Assembly: GCA_937928165.1 (NCBI GenBank)
Contig: CALFVT010000002.1
Span: 248,001-312,000, forward strand
DNA length: 64,000 bases
Direction: 5' to 3'
Origin: an uncultured Caulobacterales bacterium
Lineage (GTDB): Bacteria; Pseudomonadota; Alphaproteobacteria; Caulobacterales; Maricaulaceae
This document shows, in pieces, positions 25,156 to 34,410 of the stretch. The notes under the pieces are model-generated. The model saw only the letters and a program-made list of their open reading frames with translations. It ran no database searches and was not told where the DNA came from. A program made the translations under genes and the position numbers. The stretch's first letter is position 1, and the number at the start of each line of letters is the position of its first letter.

Positions 25156-27825
25156 TTAGGGAATGCGCGCGCGAAAAGTAATCGAAAATGAGGGGGCTGG
25201 GCTTCCCGCTTGCAGACTGCCTTTCGGGTTAAAACAGATAAAATTAATGTCCGGATTAACTCCGGTCGCCACGCTATCACTACAATCTGCAAATGAACTG
25301 GGCGGCGTCGTCCCCTCTGAAAACCCGACATCATTGGCTGGATTAAATGTAAGCCCTGTCGCGGTGATTTCATTAAAGATAACTTCGGCCGTAGCAGGGC
25401 CGCTACCATCCGCATCATCAAAGACATATTGTAAATCACTTGGAAAATTATCGACTAAAAATAGGCTGTCTGTATCCACAGGGCCTGCGCCTATATTCCT
25501 GACGGTGATCGTATAGCTGACGTCATTTCCAGGAATTGAATAGCTATTATTAATGGGCGCAACCGTCTTCACTGCTTCGAGGGCCGCATCCCCAAGGGTT
25601 AGGCTTATACTGTAATCTTCGACCTCACCATCGCCGGCCGCTTCTCCGGGGGATAGGCCGCTTGATGTTGACCAGCGTAGCCGGATAAAACTATCGCCGG
25701 TGTTTAGGTTAATAGGCGCCGTAATATTAACTGTTATAACACCGTTATTATCCTCGTCTTGGGCATTAATGATAACGGCCTCATTGGCATCATCAAAATC
25801 GCCGTCAATATTCCAGTCTATCCAGATTTGTAAAAATCCACCGCCACCCGAGACACTAACGTCAAAACTCACGCTATTGCCACCGGTGAAATCAGGCGGT
25901 GCTGCGCCGTCGTCGCCCGAATCGCCACTAGCATTGGGGCTATTAAACCCGTCTGTATCAGCGGTATTACTGCCGCCAAGTTGTATGCCTGCGGTAATTG
26001 TATGAACCGGATTACCATAATTTGAAACCGGCGCATCACCAAAATCTTCATCAATCACAGGATTAGAGACTGCTGTGCCAATATTGGGGCAATCAAAAGC
26101 CATGGAGGTTAACCGCCCATTAAAAGTGCCTGTGGCTCCAAGGCTGACAGTAAAGCTTGAGGTGTCGGTATAAAATACAGTCACAATGTTATTTACGGCG
26201 CTGCGGTCAACCCCGGGGGCGGCATTAAAGTCTGTGCTTTGAAACCGGGTTTCATTGGCGTTATTAGGGCTTGGGTTAATCTCCGTTAGTACAGTCGTGC
26301 TGCTAAAAAGCGATTCAACAAATGTATTTTGATAATCAACATATTCTACAATGTCATTGCCATTGCCGTCAACGTCAATGGAGCTTGCGGCAAAATCAAG
26401 AGAGGCTGGGAGTCCCGAGTCGGTGAAGAAAAACTCAAATTCAAATTCAACGGCGCTATTGCCATTTGTATTTAAAACTGGCTGAAAGCTGCCGATTAAT
26501 TCCGCGCTATCAGGGTTTCCTGTAAATGGGCCGTCGTCATCAATTTGGTTTAAGGCGGCTCCGCCTGCGCTGCCGGTTACGCTGACATTGGCGCTAATGC
26601 TGGAGGTGACATTATCATAACGATAGACAGAGTTAATTTGATTGGCGGCACCAGAAATTAGTGTTGGGCTTTCAAACGATAAGCTTTGAATAAGCCGCCC
26701 ATTACAGCTGAGCATGGGATTGCTGGCCCGCGGGGAAAGGGTAACACTGTCTGTATCGTCTTCATTAGGGTTTGAAAGGCGGTTATTAGGCGTTGAATCC
26801 GGATCGCCTGTATCGCTGTTTTGCACTTCGGCGGTAAATATATAAGGCCCTGTTTCTTGAACGGTGGATGTAATATCAAGGCTAATAGTTTGCCCTGCCG
26901 CAAGGGTCCCGATTGTCCAAAGCCCTGACGCCGAATTATAGTCACCGCCGCTATTATCGGAGTCATAAGCCAGTCCTGCGGGAAGGGGGATATCTATAAC
27001 AAGCCCTGTTGTGGTATCGGGCCCTTGATTGGTGATACTTACATTATTTGTGACTAAATTGCCGGTAAAGGGAATAAAACTTGATGTGCTGACTTGGGTT
27101 TCAATATCTGCCCCGCCGTCAACCCAGCTAATATCCCCAAGCCCCGCGAATAAAATAGACGGATTAAGCGGGGCATCATCGGCGTGGTAAACCTCAATTC
27201 TTACCCGCTGTACCGCTTGGCCTCCAAAGTTGATATTTAGGTTTGATGTGGTTGTCCCAAACCCTGAGGAGCCGTTCCCTTCCCATCCTGTAACGCCGGG
27301 AATATTATCGGGAATAATAAGGTTTCCGCCAAGATTAAAAAAGGCAGGATTATTCAAAAGTGTTTGCTGCGGGCCAGTATTATCATCATCAAAAAAGATT
27401 TGCAATCCGTCATCAACCGTTGCCGTTTGGTTGAAATTTAACATATCAAAACTTAAGTTGAAAACGGGCTGATTAAATTCGAGATTGATAATAATACGAT
27501 CATCTTGATCCGCGCGGGTGTTATCATAAGCGATCAAAGCAATACCATCTTCACCGGCAAAGGTGAACTGATTAAAATAAGTTAGAAAATCACCAAATCC
27601 GCCCGAGTTTTGCGTCCCGCCATCTGTGATGCTGTTATAACTTAATGTGGCTTGTACGCCGCCGCTATTCACGACAAGATTACGCGGAATGACTTGACCT
27701 TCGCCAAACCCTTCATTTTCCCATGTAATGTTTCCGCTTGTTTGTGCTGTAGCAGGCATTGCCATAAGGCTGGCCATAATTACCCACATCCATAAGCGCG
27801 CAGAATATGCACGAAAAATGTCCAC
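25156..27825 (-). CDS. Large secreted protein, DUF11 and GEVED domains
   Basis: An 889-residue secreted protein with a signal peptide (to about MPATAQ). An N-terminal ~200-residue beta domain (NITWENEGFGEGQVIPRNLV) of the kind seen in extracellular adhesins is followed by a DUF11-like repeat (residues ~236-345, VSITNQGPDTTTGLVIDIPL), a second unidentified domain, a GEVED domain (GDGEVEDYSISLT near 732) and a C-terminal DUF11 repeat (TVRNIGAGPVDTDSLFLVD) that closes the protein. It lacks a sorting signal or autotransporter barrel. It probably acts on the cell surface or is released. The start is GTG 27825; Met codons further in would also keep the signal peptide. Stands alone. Confidence 0.8.
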   Translation of the reverse strand: MDIFRAYSARLWMWVIMASLMAMPATAQTSGNITWENEGFGEGQVIPRNLVVNSGGVQATLSYNSITDGGTQNSGGFGDFLTYFNQFTFAGEDGIALIAYDNTRADQDDRIIINLEFNQPVFNLSFDMLNFNQTATVDDGLQIFFDDDNTGPQQTLLNNPAFFNLGGNLIIPDNIPGVTGWEGNGSSGFGTTTSNLNINFGGQAVQRVRIEVYHADDAPLNPSILFAGLGDISWVDGGADIETQVSTSSFIPFTGNLVTNNVSITNQGPDTTTGLVIDIPLPAGLAYDSDNSGGDYNSASGLWTIGTLAAGQTISLDITSTVQETGPYIFTAEVQNSDTGDPDSTPNNRLSNPNEDDTDSVTLSPRASNPMLSCNGRLIQSLSFESPTLISGAANQINSVYRYDNVTSSISANVSVTGSAGGAALNQIDDDGPFTGNPDSAELIGSFQPVLNTNGNSAVEFEFEFFFTDSGLPASLDFAASSIDVDGNGNDIVEYVDYQNTFVESLFSSTTVLTEINPSPNNANETRFQSTDFNAAPGVDRSAVNNIVTVFYTDTSSFTVSLGATGTFNGRLTSMAFDCPNIGTAVSNPVIDEDFGDAPVSNYGNPVHTITAGIQLGGSNTADTDGFNSPNASGDSGDDGAAPPDFTGGNSVSFDVSVSGGGGFLQIWIDWNIDGDFDDANEAVIINAQDEDNNGVITVNITAPINLNTGDSFIRLRWSTSSGLSPGEAAGDGEVEDYSISLTLGDAALEAVKTVAPINNSYSIPGNDVSYTITVRNIGAGPVDTDSLFLVDNFPSDLQYVFDDADGSGPATAEVIFNEITATGLTFNPANDVGFSEGTTPPSSFADCSDSVATGVNPDINFICFNPKGSLQAGSPAPSFSITFRARIP

Positions 27826-27968
27826 AACCCATACCTATACTTACTCATAACCTTGGCCAATTTGGCCGCAATTATGATGTTCTCATCCGCGCGTAATATA
27901 GGCTGAAGGGATTTAAATTAACGTTAAATCGTATCACGCAGATAAATTTATGATTAATAAATTACAAA

Positions 27969-28658
27969 TTATGCGAGGGGAGTTGAAGTGGCCGAATGAA
28001 TAGGCCCAAAAAGATTTTCAAAGTATGTCTTTAATGCTCTATCCATATCATCCATTTTGGCGTATTTCCCAAGCGCTTTTAGGCTCGTCACCCCATGGTC
28101 AGATATACCGCAGGGAACAATACCGCCAAAGTGTGACAGATCAGGATTAATGTTAATCGCAATACCGTGAAAGCTTACCCAGCGCCGAAGGCGCACGCCA
28201 ATGGCGGCAATTTTCTCTTCGCGCCCATCCGCATGCGCCACCCATACCCCGACCCGGCCGCAGCGGCGCTCGGTGGTCACATTAAATTCGGCAAGGCTGT
28301 CAATAATCCACTGCTCAAGTGTGCGTACAAAAGCGGCCACGTCTCGGCCTCTTTGGCGTAAATCTAGCATCACATAGGCGACCCGCTGCCCCGGGCCGTG
28401 ATAGGTATATTGCCCGCCCCGCCCCGCTGGATAAACGGGAAAACGGCCAGGGGTAATGAGGTCCCTATCTTGGGCGCTTGTGCCGGCGGTATAAAGCGGT
28501 GGATGTTCCAGCAGCCAAACTTCTTCAGGGACCTCTCCCGCAATGATTTTTGCGGCGCGGTCTTCCATATAGCTAAGCGCTTCGGGATAAGGCGTTAACC
28601 CGCGGCTGACCCGCCACTGCACCGTTTGGGGTGACCAAATCTTGGGTTTATCTGACAT
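27969..28658 (-). CDS. lipB: Octanoyltransferase LipB
   Basis: Transfers octanoate from ACP to the lipoyl domains of pyruvate and 2-oxoglutarate dehydrogenases and the glycine cleavage H protein, the first step of lipoate assembly. With ATG at 28658 the protein has 229 residues. The acyl-thioester Cys183 lies in [16 protein letters not shown] and Lys149 in [13 protein letters not shown], as in E. coli (Cys169/Lys135). The [15 protein letters not shown] loop is conserved. A longer frame from 28700 is not supported by the family. lipA is not next to it. On the same strand as, but separated by 75 nt from, the ABC-transporter operon upstream. Confidence 0.93.
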   Translation of the reverse strand: MSDKPKIWSPQTVQWRVSRGLTPYPEALSYMEDRAAKIIAGEVPEEVWLLEHPPLYTAGTSAQDRDLITPGRFPVYPAGRGGQYTYHGPGQRVAYVMLDLRQRGRDVAAFVRTLEQWIIDSLAEFNVTTERRCGRVGVWVAHADGREEKIAAIGVRLRRWVSFHGIAININPDLSHFGGIVPCGISDHGVTSLKALGKYAKMDDMDRALKTYFENLFGPIHSATSTPLA

Positions 28659-28733
28659 AGGGGCTATATGTCGACGGCAGAGGCGGAGTTCAAGAGGCAA
28701 TATATCCCACTATGCCTTATATTTAAGGCCGCG

Positions 28734-29531
28734 TTATATAATACGGCCGCGCAGTAAAATATCCGTACCGTTTACCTGTGCGTTAATACCGTAAACCTCC
28801 GCCAGCCGCGCGGCGGTGAGGCTTGTCTGCGGCGGCCCGTCAGTGATTAACTTTCCGTCTTTCATCCACAATAGGCGGTCTGCATAGCGCGCGGCGAGGC
28901 TGATGTCGTGCAAGATGACAAGGGCGCTGCCGCCGCTACCCACGAATTTACGTATCAAATCTAAAATGCGAAATTGGTGCTGCGGGTCTAGGCTGGCGAC
29001 TGGTTCATCGGCAAGTAATATCGGGGCCTGCGCGGCAAAGGCGCGGGCGCAATGAAGCCGCGCAAGTTCTCCGCCGGATAAGCTATCGGCGCGGCGGGTT
29101 TTCAAATGTAAGAGATCACAATCCGCCATCGCTCCGTCAACGATCGCCTGATCAGAAGAGCCGAGCTTTGCGAGATTAACCCCATAAGCAAAGCGGCCAA
29201 GACTGACGATATCACTGACGCGGGCGGGCCAAGCGAGGCGGCGCATTTGTGGTAAATAGGCGATGCGCCGCGCGCGGGCTATGGGCGGCATATCGGCGAT
29301 AATCTCCGAGCCGAGCATAGCGGTTCCTGCTGCGGCAGGCTCCAGCCCTAAAATCGCCCGCAGTAACGTTGTTTTTCCCGCCCCGTTCGGCCCTAAAACC
29401 ACGCAAAGCTCACCGGGATTAAGCATGAAGGATATATCATCTACAAGCCTGCTGCCGTCTTTAATAACGCTGAGGCCGTCAACTCTAAGAGGAAACGGGG
29501 CAAAGTCTTTATCTTGGCTGTCCTGCTTCAT
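28734..29531 (-). CDS. BtuD/FecE-type ABC transporter ATP-binding protein
   Basis: The cytosolic ATPase of a type II importer for metal chelates or cobalamin. Walker A GPNGAGKT (47-54), Q-loop, signature DSLSGGELARLHCARAF, Walker B ILLADEPVASLD and the switch His in VILHDISLAARYADR are all present. The 265-residue length is usual. It overlaps the permease stop by four bases (29528-29531) and is the last gene of a binding protein-permease-ATPase operon. Substrate not determined by sequence; iron siderophore, haem or vitamin B12 are all possible. Confidence 0.88.
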   Translation of the reverse strand: MKQDSQDKDFAPFPLRVDGLSVIKDGSRLVDDISFMLNPGELCVVLGPNGAGKTTLLRAILGLEPAAAGTAMLGSEIIADMPPIARARRIAYLPQMRRLAWPARVSDIVSLGRFAYGVNLAKLGSSDQAIVDGAMADCDLLHLKTRRADSLSGGELARLHCARAFAAQAPILLADEPVASLDPQHQFRILDLIRKFVGSGGSALVILHDISLAARYADRLLWMKDGKLITDGPPQTSLTAARLAEVYGINAQVNGTDILLRGRII

Positions 29532-30514
29532 GATGTCTGCCTCTGGGCGGCAATCCAGATAAAGACAGGCGCGCCGATTAAGGCAATCGCGACCCCAAGC
29601 TTAAGCTCATTCGTCGTCGGAATTAGGCGAATAGCTATATCAGCCACGACTAAACATAGGCCTGCGAAAATAGCTGACGGAATAAGGGCGCGCGCGGGGT
29701 CATGCCCGGTTAAGGGCCGTATAATATGCGGCGCTATAATGCCGATAAAGCCGATGGCCCCCGCTAAGGCAACCGCTCCGCCTGTAGCGAGCCCTGCACC
29801 GAGCACAGTTAAAACTCGCTGCCGCGTTAGGTTTAGCCCCATGCCCTGCGCCGCTTCTTCGCCAAGGGTCAGGGCGGATAACCCTCGCCCGCTTAAAAGG
29901 AGCAATCCTATCCCTATCCCTATAAAGGGGGCGGAAAAACCAATATCCGTAAAGCTGCGGTTGGCTACAGACCCTAGCATCCAGTTCATCACATCAGAGA
30001 GCGTAAAGGGGTTTGGAGCGAAATTAATTAACAGGCTCATCAATGCGCCGGCAAAACTTGATAGGCCGATCCCGATCAAAATCAGTGTCACAATCGATGA
30101 TATCCGAAGGGCGGCCATAGTAATAAGAGCGGTGGCCAATAGCGCGCCGATTATGGCGGCGGCGGGTAAGACCCACGGAGAGAGCGCCGCGAGGCCGTAA
30201 TAAATAGACAAGCTGGCAATCAGCGAGGCGCTGGCGGAGACCCCTAAAACGCCGGGCTCCGCGAGGGGGTTTCGCAGCAAGCCTTGCAGGGCTGCGCCGC
30301 TGATGCCCAAGGCTGCGCCGACGCAAAAAGCCGCCAGTGCGCGGGGCAGGCGGATTGACCAAATAATGATTTGATCACTTTGCGGGCCGCTCCCGAAAAG
30401 GGCGGCAATAATCCGCCCGCCGCTCATCGGCGTAGACCCAAGCCAGCAGGCGGCAAAAAGCGCTAAGAGGCTTGTAGTCATAAGCAGAATAATTAAGCGG
30501 CGGTCAGACATCAT
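29528..30514 (-). CDS. FecCD/BtuC-type ABC permease
   Basis: A 328-residue polytopic permease with the FecCD pattern: PRALAAFCVGAALGISGAALQGLLRNPLAEPGVLGVSASASL, GxxSxxG-like helices and the cytosolic coupling segment near GEEAAQGMGLNLTRQR. ATG at 30514 overlaps the upstream binding-protein stop by four bases (ATGA), so a longer frame reaching into that gene is rejected. About ten transmembrane helices. It should form a dimer with two copies of the ATPase. Middle gene of the importer operon. Confidence 0.9.
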   Translation of the reverse strand: MMSDRRLIILLMTTSLLALFAACWLGSTPMSGGRIIAALFGSGPQSDQIIIWSIRLPRALAAFCVGAALGISGAALQGLLRNPLAEPGVLGVSASASLIASLSIYYGLAALSPWVLPAAAIIGALLATALITMAALRISSIVTLILIGIGLSSFAGALMSLLINFAPNPFTLSDVMNWMLGSVANRSFTDIGFSAPFIGIGIGLLLLSGRGLSALTLGEEAAQGMGLNLTRQRVLTVLGAGLATGGAVALAGAIGFIGIIAPHIIRPLTGHDPARALIPSAIFAGLCLVVADIAIRLIPTTNELKLGVAIALIGAPVFIWIAAQRQTS

Positions 30515-31389
30515 AAGTCGCCTTCGCCGTGGTTGTCGACGCCTTGCGACAAGGCCTCTGCAGCGTCCATTAAAAACCACGCCCCGCAGCTCGTCCAAGC
30601 CCCTTTAAGCGGCAAAGTGTTTTTCCCGCTTAAAGCGCGGCGGGCGACGGGGTGGCGCATGGCTGACCAATTCGCGGTGATCTGGTCATGGCTATCAAAA
30701 AAACTCGTAATCACATGATCGGGCGTTTCGCCCGTCAGCCGCTCAAGGGGGATCGGATGCCAGCCCGCTTGGGTTTGAAAATTATTATATCCCGCCAAGG
30801 TGATTAATTGATCGACCAAAGACCCTGGCCCTGTGGTGACGCCGTAAGGGGTCATATATAGCGCGGATTTATCGGCCGTGCCTTTGACCGCAAGGCGCTG
30901 AAGGCGGCTTTGATAGGTTTTAATTAAGTCCGCGCCTTTCTCGGCTTGTCCTAGTGCTTGGGCGGTTTGCTGCATGACGCTGATAACGCTGCCCGCGCTG
31001 TCACCGCTTAATTGGCTGGCCCAGCCGATATTAACCACAGGAATACCCGCCGCTTCGAACATCTTTGCCGCCCTCGGCCCGCCGCCGTAAGAGCGGATAA
31101 TAAGATCAGGCTTTAACGCCAGAATATCCTCAGCGCGCGGGCGAACAGTCGGAATATTTTGAGCGCGGTCTTTATGGTAAGAAAATTTCGCCTGCGCATC
31201 GGGAGATAAGGCTAAAATTTGGCTACGGGGTAATAACTCTAGCGCATATTGGTCGGCGCAAAAATCAAGGCTAACAATTTTAGGGGCGGGGTTAATAGGG
31301 CGCGTCGCATTTACGGCGGGAGCTTCGCACCCTAAGGCGCAAAATAGCGCCGCTAATCCTGTGGCCGCATATGTCAGGGATTTCATCAC
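30511..31389 (-). CDS. BtuF/FecB-type substrate-binding protein
   Basis: A 292-residue exported helical-backbone metal-receptor type binding protein. The signal peptide ends near LGCEAP, where a possible lipidation Cys lies. KIVSLDFCADQYALELL and LKPDLIIRSYGGGP begin the first lobe; a long central helix follows; the second lobe includes GVTTGPGSLVDQLITLAGY. These proteins deliver cobalamin or iron-chelates from the periplasm to the FecCD permease. First gene of the operon. No TonB-dependent receptor, cobalamin riboswitch or Fur/Irr box that I can recognise lies upstream, so substrate is open. Confidence 0.82.
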   Translation of the reverse strand: MMKSLTYAATGLAALFCALGCEAPAVNATRPINPAPKIVSLDFCADQYALELLPRSQILALSPDAQAKFSYHKDRAQNIPTVRPRAEDILALKPDLIIRSYGGGPRAAKMFEAAGIPVVNIGWASQLSGDSAGSVISVMQQTAQALGQAEKGADLIKTYQSRLQRLAVKGTADKSALYMTPYGVTTGPGSLVDQLITLAGYNNFQTQAGWHPIPLERLTGETPDHVITSFFDSHDQITANWSAMRHPVARRALSGKNTLPLKGAWTSCGAWFLMDAAEALSQGVDNHGEGDL

Positions 31390-31539
31390 ACCGCTTCATA
31401 AGCCGCCCATGCCGCTAGCGCAATTTATAATCTCGCCGTGATGATGAACGCGAGAAAGTTTATCGCCTTATCTCTATTTCTATAGGCCGTGCGCAAATTA
31501 CGCATATATTTTTAAACCTTGCGCCGCTATAGGGACGGA

Positions 31540-33123
31540 ATGAAGCTTGTAATGACATTTTTCCGTATGCTGCGCACAGGCTGGGTATTAGTGCGTCATG
31601 ACGCTTTGGTGCCAGAAGAGTATGAAACATCTGTGCCGTTTTTTATTCGCTGGGTCGGGGCGGTCTCGCGTATATTTGCAATTAAAAACCGCGCAGAAAA
31701 CCCCGGAGAACGTTTTGCGAATGCGCTAGAAAAACTCGGCCCGGCCTATATAAAATTTGGGCAAATTTTGGCGACCCGCGCAGATATGCTCGACCCAGTT
31801 TTTGTTAAAGGCCTCTCGCGGCTTAAAGACAAAGTCCCCGCCTTTGACCAAGATAAAGCCGAAGCGATGTTAGCGGCGGAATGGGGCGCGCCGTGGCAAG
31901 ATAAGCTTGCGAGCCTATCGGAGCCGATTGCTGCTGCTTCTGTGGCGCAAGTGCATAAGGGCGTTTTAAAAACGGGCGAAGTCGTAGCGGTAAAAATCCT
32001 GCGCCCCGATATTCGCGCGCGTATGACGAAGGATATGGACGTGCTGTCCATGGTGGCCGCCTTTGCTGATAAATTTGCCAAAGACCTTGAGCGTTTGCGG
32101 CCCAAGGTCTTTATTGAAACCGCCCGCCGTGCGGTTATGCTCGAGCTTGATCTGCGCCTTGAAGCGGCGGCAGCGTCTGAAATTAGCGAGATTGCCAAAG
32201 ACACAGGCTTTTTCAAAGTGCCCGAGATTTACTGGGACCTTGGCGGTAAAGACGTGATGGTCACCGATTGGGTTGAGGGTATGGCCGTGTCTGATGATAA
32301 AATTCTTACCGATCCCGCTTTTAACCCAAAAGAAATTGCCCGCAATGTCATGCACGGCTTCCTTGCGAGCTCTTTTGATTACGGCGTTTTTCACGCGGAT
32401 ATGCATGAAGGCAATATGATTGTAACGCCCAAGGTGACGGGCGAGGACGGGCAAGATAGCGGCGGTGATTTATACCTGATTGATTTTGGTATTTTAGGAC
32501 GGCTCGCCCCGAAAGAGCAGCGTTTTCATGCAGAGATTCTCTACGGCTTTTTGATGCGGGATTATCAGCGCATTGCCGAAGTGCACTTTGAAGCGGGCTA
32601 TGTGCCCCGCCATCACGCCACCGAAGATTTCGCCAGCGCCTTACGAAGTGTTGGGGAGCCGATTTTTGGCAAAAATGCCAATGATGTTTCCATGAGTAAG
32701 GTGCTTTTACAATTATTTGAGATCACAGATATTTTCGATATGAAAATGCAGCCGCAGCTGATTATGCTGCAAAAAACGATGATGCAAAGCGAAGGGGTCT
32801 GCCGCCGCCTTGATGCTGATTTTGATATGTGGGAGACCTCCCGCCCGATTGTCGAAGCGTCTATGCGCCGCGAACTTGGGATAGAAGGACGGGTCAATGA
32901 TGTTCTGGATGGCCTTGACCGCGCCTGTGCCGTTCTTGATAAACTCCCTGATGCGGTAGAAGATATTGCGGCGCTGGCGAAGGCATGGAACAAAGGTGAT
33001 ATTGATTTATCTGGTGCTGCGCCGCAAAGCCCGCGTGCTGTGCCGCGTAAATATGCCGCTTTTTGGCTCGGCCTCGGCGTAGCAGCGGCTCTTGGGGGAG
33101 CGTGGGTGTTTGGTGCGTTTTAA
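31540..33123 (+). CDS. ubiB: Ubiquinone biosynthesis kinase-like protein UbiB
   Basis: An atypical ADCK/ABC1-family kinase-like ATPase needed for ubiquinone biosynthesis, held at the inner membrane by C-terminal hydrophobic helices (residues ~505-527, AFWLGLGVAAALGGAW). The KxGQ motif is in YIKFGQILATRADMLD, the Ala-rich nucleotide loop in AAASVAQVHKG, the Lys in VAVKILRP, and HADMHEGNM and LIDFGILGRL form the metal-binding catalytic motifs. ATG 31540 was chosen because AGGGACGG lies directly upstream; a TTG at 31519 is weaker. ubiE, its common neighbour, is absent. Confidence 0.93.
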   Translation: MKLVMTFFRMLRTGWVLVRHDALVPEEYETSVPFFIRWVGAVSRIFAIKNRAENPGERFANALEKLGPAYIKFGQILATRADMLDPVFVKGLSRLKDKVPAFDQDKAEAMLAAEWGAPWQDKLASLSEPIAAASVAQVHKGVLKTGEVVAVKILRPDIRARMTKDMDVLSMVAAFADKFAKDLERLRPKVFIETARRAVMLELDLRLEAAAASEISEIAKDTGFFKVPEIYWDLGGKDVMVTDWVEGMAVSDDKILTDPAFNPKEIARNVMHGFLASSFDYGVFHADMHEGNMIVTPKVTGEDGQDSGGDLYLIDFGILGRLAPKEQRFHAEILYGFLMRDYQRIAEVHFEAGYVPRHHATEDFASALRSVGEPIFGKNANDVSMSKVLLQLFEITDIFDMKMQPQLIMLQKTMMQSEGVCRRLDADFDMWETSRPIVEASMRRELGIEGRVNDVLDGLDRACAVLDKLPDAVEDIAALAKAWNKGDIDLSGAAPQSPRAVPRKYAAFWLGLGVAAALGGAWVFGAF

Positions 33124-33201
33124 CTGTTGCTGATTTCATCAAGAGGCATGACAGGCGGTTAAAAAACCGCTAGGAGCCAGAGATTATGTATAAGGCAGAT
33201 C

Positions 33202-34410
33202 ATGAATAAACGTGTACTTCTGATTATTGGCGGCGGCATTGCAGCTTATAAATCCCTTTTTCTTATTCGGGAACTGGCCCGGCGAGGGGTTCAGTCTCGC
33301 GTGATTATCACCAAAGGCGGGACGGAATTTGTCACCCCTTTATCGGCGGGAGCTTTGTCGGGGGATAAAGTCTTTACGGATTTATTTGACCTCACGGATG
33401 AGGCGGAGATGGGCCATATTGAGCTTTCCCGCGCTGCAGACCTTGTGGTGGTGGCGCCGGCTACGGCAGACCTGCTCGCTAAAGCGGCTCACGGGATTGC
33501 TAATGATCTGGCGACGACCACGCTGATGGCGACGGATAAGCGGGTATTGTTTGCGCCGGCGATGAATGTGCGCATGTGGGAGGCGGCCTCGACCCAGCGT
33601 AATGTGCAGCAGCTTTTGGATGATGGGGCCTATTTTATCGGGCCTGATGCGGGGGATATGGCTTGCGGGGAATTTGGCCCCGGACGCATGGCGGAGCCGC
33701 CAGTGATCGCCGATCATATTTTAGGACTGCTGCAAGGGGATACAAGTCTTGACGGACTGCGTGCACCCAAACCCCTTAAAGGGCGGCATATGTTGATAAC
33801 GGCCGGCCCCACAAGGGAGCCCATTGACCCAGTACGCTATTTATCAAACCATTCGTCCGGCAAGCAGGGCTACGCTATTGCGGCGGCGCTCTCGGGCCTT
33901 GGGGCGAAGGTGACGCTTGTGTCGGGCCCTGTGAACTTACAGCCGCCTGAAGGGGTGGACTGCGTGAGAATTGAAACCGCGCGGGAGATGTTGGCGGCCT
34001 GCGAAGCGGCTTTGCCGGCGGATTGTTTTATCTCTGTCGCGGCCGTGGCGGATTGGCGGCCCAAAGCCTGCGGGGATAAAAAAATCAAAAAAGATAAAGA
34101 CGGCATTCCGCCGCTTAACTTGACTGAGAATCCTGATATATTGCGCACATTATCTAAAGCGGAAAATAGGCCGCAATTAGTTATCGGTTTTGCCGCAGAG
34201 ACGAATGATGTGATTAACCATGCCAAGGCCAAGCGAGCGAAAAAAAAATGTGACTGGATTGTCGCTAATGATGTATCAGGGGACGTGATGGGCGGCGATC
34301 ATAATGAAATGATTTTAGTCACGCCGGACGGCGAAACGACATGGCCGCGCCAGAGTAAAACAGGGGCGGCGCGGCAATTAGCTCTTAAAATTGCGCAGGC
34401 TTTGTTATGA
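33202..34410 (+). CDS. coaBC: Phosphopantothenoylcysteine decarboxylase/synthase CoaBC
   Basis: The bifunctional coenzyme A enzyme. The N-terminal CoaC (FMN) domain has GGGIAAYKSL, the HIELSRAADLVVVAPATADLLAK catalytic-His region, PAMNVRMWE and the active-site Cys in DMACGEFGPGRMAEP. The C-terminal CoaB domain begins with ITAGPTREPIDPVRYLSNHSSG, binds CTP, and contains ISVAAVADWRP and LTENPDIL. Length 402 is normal. The stop overlaps the start of the next gene by four bases, forming a coaBC-unknown-dut operon, as coaBC and dut are also adjacent in many bacteria. Confidence 0.95.
   Translation: MNKRVLLIIGGGIAAYKSLFLIRELARRGVQSRVIITKGGTEFVTPLSAGALSGDKVFTDLFDLTDEAEMGHIELSRAADLVVVAPATADLLAKAAHGIANDLATTTLMATDKRVLFAPAMNVRMWEAASTQRNVQQLLDDGAYFIGPDAGDMACGEFGPGRMAEPPVIADHILGLLQGDTSLDGLRAPKPLKGRHMLITAGPTREPIDPVRYLSNHSSGKQGYAIAAALSGLGAKVTLVSGPVNLQPPEGVDCVRIETAREMLAACEAALPADCFISVAAVADWRPKACGDKKIKKDKDGIPPLNLTENPDILRTLSKAENRPQLVIGFAAETNDVINHAKAKRAKKKCDWIVANDVSGDVMGGDHNEMILVTPDGETTWPRQSKTGAARQLALKIAQALL

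Noticed and set aside
31390-31539. Cobalamin riboswitch before the BtuF-like gene
   Set aside because: The gap is only about 120-150 bases and no B12-box-like sequence (GCCACTG) or long leader is seen.
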